Of a stretch of DNA of 24,197 nt, positions 14,980-22,470 are shown piece by piece. A program made the position numbers and the translations under genes. This stretch comes from CAZCBN01 sp964496975. GTDB lineage: Bacteria > Planctomycetota > Phycisphaerae > Phycisphaerales > UBA1924. A model generated the notes under the pieces. It had not been told where the DNA came from. It searched no databases and saw only the letters and a list, made by a program, of their open reading frames with translations. Numbering within the stretch: the stretch's first letter is position 1; the number at the start of each line of letters is the position of its first letter. The DNA lies in assembly GCA_964496975.1 (NCBI GenBank), contig CAZCBN010000045.1, forward strand, positions 1 to 24,197, read 5' to 3'.

Positions 14980-16656
14980 TCAGTGCAACACGCGGAAGAC
15001 CTCGGCCTGGTCTGTCAGCCCCATCTCCACCTTCCGCATCGCGTCGACACGCATGGGCTCAAAGCCCTCCTGCACCGCGGCATCGCGGATCGTTACACCG
15101 TCGGCGTTCTGCGCCGTCAGCCGGCGGATGGTGTCCGTCACGGTCAGCAGCTCGTACGCCGCGAGCCGTCCCTTGTAGCCCTCGCCCGCCGGGAGCGTGG
15201 GGTCCTGCTTCCGCAGCAGCCGCTGCGCGAGCACGCCCAGCAGCGAGCTCGTGATGAGGTAGTGCTCGATGCCGATGTCGATCAGCCGCGGGATGGCGCT
15301 CGGCGCGTCGTTGGTGTGCAGCGTCGCCAGCACGAAGTGGCCCGTCAGGCTCGCCTGCACCGCGAGCTGCGCCGTCTCGCGGTCGCGCACCTCACCCACC
15401 AGGATGACGTCGGGGTCCTGCCGCAGCAGCGACCGAAGGCCCGCCGCGAACGTCACGCCCCGTTTCGCGTTCACCTGCATCTGGCTGATGCCCTCGAGCC
15501 GGTACTCCACCGGGTCCTCGATCGTCATCACGTTCCGGCTCGCCCGGTCGATACGCCCCAGCGCCGCGTACAGCGTCGTCGTCTTGCCCGAGCCCGTAGG
15601 CCCCGTCACCAGCAGCATGCCGTTGGGCCGGTCGATGATGTCCATCAACTGCCCCTGCATCTTCTTCGACATGCCGAGCTGGTCAAGGTCGAGCTGCGTC
15701 TGGCTCTGGTCCAGCAGGCGCAGCACGATGCGCTCGCCGTAGATCGTCGGGATCACCGACAGGCGGATATCCACCTTCTTGCTGCCGATGCGCACCGTCG
15801 TCTGCCCGTCCTGCGGCGCGTGCCGGTTGGCGATGTCCAGCTCGGTCATCACCTTGAGCCGGCTGGAGATCGCGGGCGCCAGCGACAAGGGCGGGCTGAA
15901 CGCGTCCACCAGCATCCCGTCCACCCGCAGCCGGATCACCAGCTTGTTCTCCATCGGGTGCACGTGGATGTCGCTCGCCCGGCGCCGCAGCGCCTCGAAC
16001 AGGATCATGTTCACAAGCCGGATCACCGGCGTCTGCCGCGCCAGCGCGAGCAGGTCCGTCTGCCGGCTCGCCCCCGCCGCGGCCGACTCGAACGCCGCCT
16101 GGTCCAGCGGCAGCTCCTCGACGATCTCCTCGACAAGGTCGCCGCGACGCTCGTACCCCCGGTTGATCAGGCTCGCGACCGCCGCCCGCGGGCTCAGCAG
16201 CAGCTCCACCGGCATGCCCACCATGTCCTCGATCATCGCGAAGACACTCGGGTGCATCGGCTGGCCCGTCGCCACCGTCAGCGTCACGCCGTCCGACGAC
16301 ACCCCCGCGCACATGTGCGACCGGGAAAAGTCCGCCGGCACCGCCTCGAAATACCGCGACGACGACTCCTCAAGCCTCGGCTCCGCCGCAAACGGCAGCC
16401 CCGTCCGCCGCGACAGCAGCTCCAGCGCCGACTGCTCGTCGGCCCCCAGCAGCTGGATCATCAGGTCCCACGGCTGCTCGTCGCTCCCCTCCGCCGCCGC
16501 GAACCGCCGCAACTGCTCCGCCGAAAGACGCAGCGACCCGAACACGTCGCTCGCCCGCGCCAGCGCCCGGTCGGCGTCGCCGCGCGACGCCCCGCCCACC
16601 GGCGCCTTCGCGCCCTGCCTCCCCGGCACCTTGATCATCGCGGAGCGGTCGGCCAT
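14980..16656 (-). CDS. gspE: Type II secretion / type IV pilus-type assembly ATPase (GspE/PilB family)
   Basis: Cytoplasmic hexameric ATPase that powers pseudopilus or pilus assembly; 558 residues. An N-terminal GspE/MshE-like region (about 30-170) precedes the ATPase core: RRRASDIHVHPMENKLVIRLRVDG, the Walker A GPTGSGKTT (352-360, K358), the Asp-box TIEDPVEY, Walker B-like LLRQDPDVILVGEVRD (D414-E422 region) and the His box TGHFVLATLHTNDA. The C-terminal LAQRLLRK ... YKGRLAAYELL is intact, but the tetracysteine zinc motif of typical GspE/PilB between them is missing: the region reads QDPTLPAGEG with no Cys. The ATG at 16656 has GAGGGG upstream that overlaps the gspD stop, 7 nt away, so gspD-gspE are coupled. 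GspE or PilB identity depends on the absent partner genes; the neighbouring secretin favours secretion. Confidence 0.95.
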   Translation of the reverse strand: MADRSAMIKVPGRQGAKAPVGGASRGDADRALARASDVFGSLRLSAEQLRRFAAAEGSDEQPWDLMIQLLGADEQSALELLSRRTGLPFAAEPRLEESSSRYFEAVPADFSRSHMCAGVSSDGVTLTVATGQPMHPSVFAMIEDMVGMPVELLLSPRAAVASLINRGYERRGDLVEEIVEELPLDQAAFESAAAGASRQTDLLALARQTPVIRLVNMILFEALRRRASDIHVHPMENKLVIRLRVDGMLVDAFSPPLSLAPAISSRLKVMTELDIANRHAPQDGQTTVRIGSKKVDIRLSVIPTIYGERIVLRLLDQSQTQLDLDQLGMSKKMQGQLMDIIDRPNGMLLVTGPTGSGKTTTLYAALGRIDRASRNVMTIEDPVEYRLEGISQMQVNAKRGVTFAAGLRSLLRQDPDVILVGEVRDRETAQLAVQASLTGHFVLATLHTNDAPSAIPRLIDIGIEHYLITSSLLGVLAQRLLRKQDPTLPAGEGYKGRLAAYELLTVTDTIRRLTAQNADGVTIRDAAVQEGFEPMRVDAMRKVEMGLTDQAEVFRVLH

Positions 16657-16663
16657 ATCCCCC

Positions 16664-19600
16664 TCACTTCCCGTTCACGCCGGTCGCCCCGATGCGTTCC
16701 GGGGCCAACGCCGGCGCCGCTTCAGGAGCCGCGGCAGCGCCGTCCGAGGCACCCTCCGCGCCCTCGTCCACCCGCCGGGTCGTCACCGTCAGCGGGATCG
16801 GCTCCAGCCGAGGCCGTTCCCCCGGCAGCGCCGCCGGACGCGGCACGCCCCCGGGTTCATTGCGAACGGGCGAGGCCGGCCCCGCCGGCGCATCGCGCCC
16901 CCCGGCCGAACCAACCAAGGCCGGCCCGCTGACGCCCGGCCCACCCACGCCCTCGCCCGCGCCCATCCGCGCCGCGAGCGGCGCCGACGCCGTGTTCCAC
17001 GCCGCCGGCCGGGGCGTCGTCACCCGCCGCATCGGCTCGATCCGCTCGGGCCGCAGGTCCGGCACCGGGTCGTCCTGGTCCGTCTCCGCGTAGGGCCCCC
17101 GGCTCAGAAGCTTCAGATCCTGGAAGCTCGGGTCCGTCAGAATCCGCGGCGTGATAAAGAAGTACAGCACGCTCTGGTCCGTCACCTTGTTCGTGTCGCG
17201 GAAGAGCTGCCCCACCAGCGGGATGTCCCCCAGCAGCGGCACCTTGATCACCGTGTCCTGCACGCTGTCGATCGTGATGCCGCCGACGATGATCGTCGAG
17301 TCCGTCGGCACCGTCACGTTCGTGTTCACCTCGCGGTCCTCGCGCGGCGGCGGGATGCCCCCGCCCCCGGTCCCCACGAAGTTCTGGAACAGCAGCTCCA
17401 CCGCGAGCCGCAGGTACCCCGCCTCCGAAATGCTGGGCGTCACCGTCAGCCGCGTCTCCGCCGCCTCAAACCCGTTGAAGCTCGTGATGTCCGTCGTCTG
17501 ACCCGTCTGCACCGCCGTCGTCGGCTGCTGCTCCGCCGTGACAACCGTCGCTTCCTCGTTGTCGTTCACCAGCACCTGCGGCGCCGAGATGATCCGCGTC
17601 TTCGTGTCGTTCTGCAGCGCCGTCAGCACAAACGGCAGCCGGTCCGACTGCACCAGCGCCGCCGTCAAGCCCTGCAGCCCCGTCGCCACGTTCGGCCGCG
17701 ACCCAAAGCCCCCCCCGTCCGCGATCGACGAGAGCCCGAAGTTCGTCCGCGTCTGAAAGTCCCCGATGTTGAACTGCGTCTCGAGCGCAAACCGCAGCGT
17801 CTCGCTGTCCGACACCAGCACGATCAGCGTCTCCAGATACACCTGGGGCCGCCGGAGGTCGAGCTGCCGGATGAGCCTGGCGAAGTCCTCCTGCTGCGCA
17901 AACGGCGCCTTCACCACAATCTGGTTGTTCGCCACGTCCGCCACGACAAACGTCCGCTGCGGGTCAAACTCGCCGATGTCCCCCGAGCCGCCGCCCCCTC
18001 CGCCCCCGCCCCCGCCCGCATCCGCGGCCACAGCCGCGTCGCCGTCCCCCTGGTTCCGCCGCCCGCCGTCGCGGAAGGTCGACAGCGGCTGAAAGCCCGT
18101 CTGCCCCCGCGCCCCCGGCAGCAACGCCCCCGTGCCGAGCTGCTGCTGCCCCGACAGCAGCGACCCGATGATCGACGCGATGTCCTCCGCCACAGCGTTG
18201 TTCAGCTTGTAGCTGCGGATCACCACCCGGTCCCGCTCAACGTCCAGCTCCTGCACCAGCTCCTCGAGCTGATCCTGTTGCGCCGGCGTCCCGTAGTAGA
18301 TGATCTCGCCGTTCTGCGTGTCGATCACCATCACCGGCCCGCCCACCGCCGCCGCCGCGCCATCGAACGCGTTGATGTTGATCTGCTGCTGGTTCCCGAG
18401 CCCGAAGCCCTGCGTCTGCGCGTCCTCGAACTCGATCACCTCGCCCAGCCCGCGCTGCCTCGCAAACTCCGCGACCTGCCGCGTCGCCCCGCCCACAAAG
18501 TGCTTCCGCGGCGTCAGCTCGTTCGGCTTGTCCACGCTCGCCAGCAATCCCCGCACCCGCGGCAGCTCGTCCGCCGTCCCCCGGAACAGCAGCGTGTTCC
18601 CCTGCGGGTCAATCGCGAGCCGCTCCGCCAGGTTGTCCAGCGAAGACCCCGCCGGCGCCCCGATCGCGACCTGCCCCTCCCCCTGCGGCTGCTGCACGTT
18701 CCGCCGGTTCTGGAGCCGCTGCGTGTTCGGCACCGCGACCCCCCCGCACGCCCCCGCCTCCCCCACGAGCCCCACCATCCCGTCCCGCGNNNNNNNNNNA
18801 CGATCTGCTGCAGCGCGTTCTGAAGCGTCGACGGCTTGATGTTCGCCAGCTCGATGATCTTCGTCGTCGCCCGCTCGCCGAACGTGATCTCCCGGTTCGC
18901 GATCTGCGTGATGATGTAAAACCCGCTCGTCTCGTCGAACGTGATCGTGTGGTCCTGCTGCTCGAGCAACGCGTCCACCAGGTCCAGCAGCCGGCTCTTG
19001 GGCACCTGCACCGGCGCGTTGAACACCACCGTCCCCGGCACCCCGTTCTGCGGGATCACCACGTTGATGCTCAAAAGCTCCGCCGCCAGCTCCACGATCG
19101 CCGACAGCTCCACCGGCTCCGAGTACGACTCAAAGCTCACCGAGTCGCCCAGGTCCACCGGCTCGTTCGCCGCGCCCTCCCCCGCGCCCCCGGCCGCCGC
19201 CGCGCCGGGCTGCGCCGCCTGCGCACCAGCCTGCGCCGCGGCCTGCGCCGCCTCCCGACGCGCCTCCGCCTCAAACCGATCGAACACCGATCCGTCCGAG
19301 TCCTCCGGCGTGTCCGTCGTCGGCTCCGCGTCCGGCGCACCCTCCGGCGCCGCCGGCTGGAACGGCACCCCAGACCGCGTGTTGATCCGCGCCCCCGCCG
19401 CACGCGCCGCCCTCGGGTTCCGCGCCGGCACCGGCGCCACCCCGGGCACCGGCGCCCGGTTCGTCGGCAACGCCGCCGGCGGCTCCTTCGCCGGCGGAGC
19501 CTCCGGGGCCGGCTCCGGGTTCGCCGGCTGCTGCCCCATCGCCAACCCGCCCATCGCCAGCCCGCTCGCCGCCAGCAGCAGCAGCGCCGGCCCACCCGCA

Positions 19601-19668
19601 CGCCACCACCCGCCCGCCACGCGCCGGAAGAAACACACGGGCTGTCGAGAGAAATCGCTTCGCGTCAT
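16664..19668 (-). CDS. gspD: Type II secretion secretin GspD, interrupted by an assembly gap
   Basis: Outer-membrane channel of type II secretion. The start at 19668 opens a signal peptide (GGPALLLLAASGLAMGGLAMG) and an Ala/Pro-rich linker, then an N0 domain (from about residue 170: ELSAIVELAAELLSINVVIP ... HTITFDETSGFYIITQI) and the beginning of N1 (TTKIIELANIKPSTLQNALQQI). A 10-N run (18790-18799) follows. Beyond it are further N-domains (SLDNLAERLAIDPQGNTLLF, VVIRSYKLNNAVAEDIASI), a poly-Gly stretch, and the secretin domain ending KVPLLGDIPLVGQLFRDT ... SVLYFFITPRIL. An Ala/Pro/Gly-rich extension of about 130 residues ends the protein. The two halves are in different frames across the N run, which the unknown true gap length explains; a real frameshift cannot be excluded. 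gspE follows 7 nt later. Confidence 0.93.
18790..18799. other. Assembly gap (10 N) inside gspD
   Basis: Ten N bases. As placed, the 5' and 3' parts of gspD are out of frame; one continuous frame needs a true gap length of 3k+2 bases. Exactly ten N looks like a placeholder. The minus-strand sequence after the gap is very G-rich, which may have broken the assembly. Confidence 0.98.
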
Positions 19669-19873
19669 CGGCACGATCCTGTCCCAGGCGCGGCACGCCA
19701 CGCCAGCCCAAAGATGCCCCGGCCCGCCCTGAGAAAACCGGCCGCCGAGAGTACCCGGCCCGCCCACGCCCGACCGAATCAACCATCGGCCGACCGACCA
19801 CCCCCGCCGTACAACCACCCGCCCCTCCCGCCCCCGACCCTCCCCCACCCCACCAACACCCCGGAAAGCCGCC

Positions 19874-20890
19874 ATGCGTGTGGTCAGCCTCCTCCCCTCC
19901 GCCACCGAAATCCTCGCCCAACTCGGCGGCCTCGACCGCCTCGTCGGCCGGAGCCACGAGTGCGACCACCCCCCGCAGGTCGCCCGCCTCCCCGCCCTCA
20001 CCGCCCCCCGACCGGCCGCCAAGGCGACCTACGACCCCGCCGCCGGCCGAGACGCCGCCGCCGTCCACCGCGCCGTGGCCGCCGCCCAATCCGCCAACGC
20101 CGGCCTCTATGACCTCAACGCCGCCGCCCTGCTCGACCTCCGCCCCGACGTCATCCTCACCCAAGACCTCTGCGACGTCTGCGCCATCAGCCTCGACACC
20201 GTCCGCGGCGTCGTCCGTCACATGCGGCAGGGCTTCGGCCTGCGGACAGAAGTCGTCCCCCTCAACCCCGCCACCCTCGAAGCCGTCCTCGACGACCACC
20301 TCGCCGTCGCCCGCGCCTGCGCCATCCCAGACGCCGGCCCGCGGGCGGCCGTCGCCCTCCGCGAACGCCTCTTCCGCGCCGAGGAGCACGTCCCCCCCTT
20401 CGCCCACCGCCCCACCGTCGGCTTCCTCGAATGGACCGACCCCCTCTTCGTCGCGGGCCACTGGACCGTCGAGTTGATTGAGAGGGCCGGAGGCCGACAC
20501 CCGCTCAACGAGTCCACCGCCCCACCCGCCGACGGCGCCGCCCTGGGCCCCCAGCACGGCGCGCGCAAAGCCGGCAAGTCCATCCCCGTCCCGGACGAGC
20601 TCTTCGCCGCCACAAAGCCCGACTACCTCATCATCTGCCCCTGCGGCCTCACCCTGGACCAGGCCCACGCCGAGGCCACCAACCTCGCCCGCCGCGCCCG
20701 CGCCGCCGGCTGGTGGGACACCCTCCCCGCCGTCCGCGCCGGCCGCGTCGCGATCGTCGACGGCAACCAGATGTTCAACCGCCCCGGCCCCCGCCTCTTC
20801 GACGCCTTCGAGTGGCTCGTCGCCTGGCTGCAAGACCGCCCCGAACTGGCCCCGCCCGGCTTTCCCAGCCGCCCTTTCCACGCGCACTGA
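19874..20890 (+). CDS. BtuF-like cobalamin-binding protein
   Basis: A 338-residue protein of the BtuF/helical-backbone substrate-binding family. The N-terminal block RVVSLLPSATEILAQLGGLDRLVGRSHECDHPP is the diagnostic form of the 'cobalamin-binding protein' branch. Other landmarks: LLDLRPDVILTQDLCDVCAI, VGFLEWTDPLFVAGHW, KPDYLIICPCGLTLDQAHAE, VAIVDGNQMFNRPGPRLFDAFEWL. There is no signal peptide or lipobox, and the fold begins at residue 2, so unlike E. coli BtuF it appears cytosolic or leader-less; members without a leader are common in this branch. The ATG at 19874 has GGAAAG 6 nt upstream and is divergent from gspD. No BtuC/BtuD genes are near, so whether it serves corrinoid import or another role is open. 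Confidence 0.9.
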   Translation: MRVVSLLPSATEILAQLGGLDRLVGRSHECDHPPQVARLPALTAPRPAAKATYDPAAGRDAAAVHRAVAAAQSANAGLYDLNAAALLDLRPDVILTQDLCDVCAISLDTVRGVVRHMRQGFGLRTEVVPLNPATLEAVLDDHLAVARACAIPDAGPRAAVALRERLFRAEEHVPPFAHRPTVGFLEWTDPLFVAGHWTVELIERAGGRHPLNESTAPPADGAALGPQHGARKAGKSIPVPDELFAATKPDYLIICPCGLTLDQAHAEATNLARRARAAGWWDTLPAVRAGRVAIVDGNQMFNRPGPRLFDAFEWLVAWLQDRPELAPPGFPSRPFHAH

Positions 20891-21077
20891 GCCGGCGCGA
20901 CCAGCTTCCCCTCCGCCGCCCCGACCGCCGCGCGCCGCATCGCCCCGGAAACCAAGGCGTTTTCCCGGGAATTTCCCCATTCCGGTGGGCAAGCCCGAAA
21001 ATCTGTGGTACCTCGCCAGGTGCGTGAGGGCACCTCCGCCGGCCGGGCGCGATCCGTATGCACCCGCCGTGCGCGCC

Positions 21078-21887
21078 ATGTTGCGGCCCCACGCCCACTG
21101 GGGGTCTGCCTTGTCGCACGTCACCGTCGCCCGCGCGTTCGCGCGTCACAACCGCGCCTCGACCGCACGCCTCTCGGCCCGCGCCCCGCGTCACACCGCG
21201 GCGGCCGGCGTCGCCGCGCTGGCCGCCCTCGCGGCCCTCGCCCCGCACGCCCACGCCGCCCTCGCGCTCTTCGGTGATCGCGCCGCCTGGCAGGCCGCCG
21301 TGAACGGTCCCATCGCCCTCGAAACCTTCGAGGACTACGCGCCCACCGACGTCACCCTCCCCGGCACCGCCCCCACCGGCCTCTCCGCCCGCTTCGTCGC
21401 CGGGAACGTCTCCGTCTTCGTCGGCGCCGGCGACCCCGACGGCCACGGCTTCGCCAACATCACCCCCGCCGGCCGAAACTACCTCGGCTTCGGCCGCCGC
21501 GTCGGCGACGCCTGGGAAACCGGCGACTTCGTCGTCGGCCTCTCCGGCGGGCCCATGACCGCCTTCGCCTTCGACCTCTCCGGCTGGCAGCCCGCCTTCT
21601 CCGTGGGCCTCCTCAGCCTCCAGCTCGTCCGCAACGGCCAGCCCTTCGACGGCACCATCGTCCCCGGCGACGCCTTCGACCCCTCCGCCCGCTTCATCGG
21701 CGTCACCAGCGACCAGGTCTTCGACGAGATCTGGGTCGGCATCGCCGCCTTCCCCCAGTTCGGAGGCATCGCCGACTTCGTCGCCCTCGACGACATCGCC
21801 TGGGCCGTCCCCGCGCCGGGCACCACCGCCGCCCTCGCCCTCACGGCGCTTGTGGCCGGTCGTCGCCGGCGCAACGCATCCCGGTGA
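21078..21887 (+). CDS. Second secreted protein with PEP-CTERM-like tail
   Basis: A 269-residue protein. The first 60 or so residues include a basic Arg/His-rich N-terminus and a hydrophobic signal core (AAAGVAALAALAALAPHAHA). The body (FGDRAAWQAAVNGPIALETFEDYAP ... GLSARFVAGNVSVFVG) resembles extracellular beta-sandwich domains of planctomycete PEP-CTERM proteins that begin with an F-x-D-R-x-A-W-x-x-A-V opening. The end is V-P-A-P, then TTAALALTALVAG, then RRRRNASR. This matches the tail of the protein at 13753-14436 and supports a shared exosortase. The ATG at 21078 gives a long leader; a TTG at 21110-21112 is not in this frame's best context, so the exact start is uncertain. Its 3' end overlaps the convergent gene (21841-22461) by 47 nt. 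Function unknown. Confidence 0.85.
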   Translation: MLRPHAHWGSALSHVTVARAFARHNRASTARLSARAPRHTAAAGVAALAALAALAPHAHAALALFGDRAAWQAAVNGPIALETFEDYAPTDVTLPGTAPTGLSARFVAGNVSVFVGAGDPDGHGFANITPAGRNYLGFGRRVGDAWETGDFVVGLSGGPMTAFAFDLSGWQPAFSVGLLSLQLVRNGQPFDGTIVPGDAFDPSARFIGVTSDQVFDEIWVGIAAFPQFGGIADFVALDDIAWAVPAPGTTAALALTALVAGRRRRNASR

Positions 21888-22461
21888 TCAACCCGGGCCA
21901 GTTCAGATCCGACCCCGTCGGCGTTCGCATCGCCTTGCCGAAGCACCACAAGGCCTTGTCGAGAGCCCTTCCAAAAGTCTCAGGCCTCAGGCTCGCCCAC
22001 AGCGGCAGGTACTCGTCTTCATAGCGAGCGATCTGCGCCCGAGTGGAAAGCCCGTCGAGCTCCTCCGGCGGCTGTCCGCGGATGAGGCGTGCCGCGCGAT
22101 GCACGTGCTGATCAAAGATCGGGAACCGCGACGGCGCAAGGCAATGGAGAAAGAAGATCCCCCACACCGCGCCGCCCCCGCCGATGCGATCAAAGAGCGC
22201 ACCCGCCGCTTCATGTGAGACATGCGGCAGCAGCCGTTCCGGTGCGTCCAGATAGTGGCGCTCGATGGATCCCTGTTTTCGCTTCGAGATCGGCCCGCCG
22301 TTCTTCCACGCAAAGAGAGCCTTGATGCGATCGGGCGTGAGCGGACGCCCGATGTTCTCGGTGTAGAGGTGATCGTCCGGGTACGCGTACAGCCGACTCC
22401 AGAGCGCGACAAACGCGTCAACACCATCGGCTTCGGACGGTCGGAAGACAGGGAGAAACAT
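21841..22461 (-). CDS. Uncharacterised cytosolic protein
   Basis: A 206-residue protein of no family I can name with confidence. It has no signal peptide or transmembrane helix. Conserved-looking stretches are DRIKALFAWKNGGPISKRKQGSIERHYL, the aromatic GGGGAVWGIFFLHCLAPSRFPIFDQHVHRAA and YLPLWASLRPETFGRALDKALWCFGK. The P-I-F-D-Q-H-V segment after a helix is reminiscent of helix-hairpin-helix DNA-glycosylase-like folds (catalytic Asp), but this is only a weak resemblance. The ATG at 22461 follows the RNase R stop by 9 nt; AAGGAGAAGGGG lies in the last RNase R codons, rather far upstream, and TAGGCT is 6 nt before the start. The 3' end overlaps the convergent PEP-CTERM-like gene by 47 nt. Confidence 0.7.
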   Translation of the reverse strand: MFLPVFRPSEADGVDAFVALWSRLYAYPDDHLYTENIGRPLTPDRIKALFAWKNGGPISKRKQGSIERHYLDAPERLLPHVSHEAAGALFDRIGGGGAVWGIFFLHCLAPSRFPIFDQHVHRAARLIRGQPPEELDGLSTRAQIARYEDEYLPLWASLRPETFGRALDKALWCFGKAMRTPTGSDLNWPGLITGMRCAGDDRPQAP

Positions 22462-22470
22462 CCATCAAGC

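Noticed and set aside
14833..16932. 699-residue plus-strand frame opposite gspE
   Set aside because: Composition is Arg/His/Gln/Pro-rich with no recognisable domain; gspE on the other strand is certain.
17985..18025. C-rich run (poly-Gly on the minus strand) as a possible repeat or structure
   Set aside because: It is simply the Gly-rich linker of gspD in coding frame.
15779..18823. 1014-residue plus-strand frame opposite gspE and gspD
   Set aside because: Arg/Pro/His-rich shadow of the two minus-strand secretion genes, and it runs into the N gap.
19271..21124. 617-residue minus-strand frame across gspD start and the BtuF-like gene
   Set aside because: Antisense to the BtuF-like gene and in the wrong frame for gspD; Gly/Val/Glu-rich shadow.
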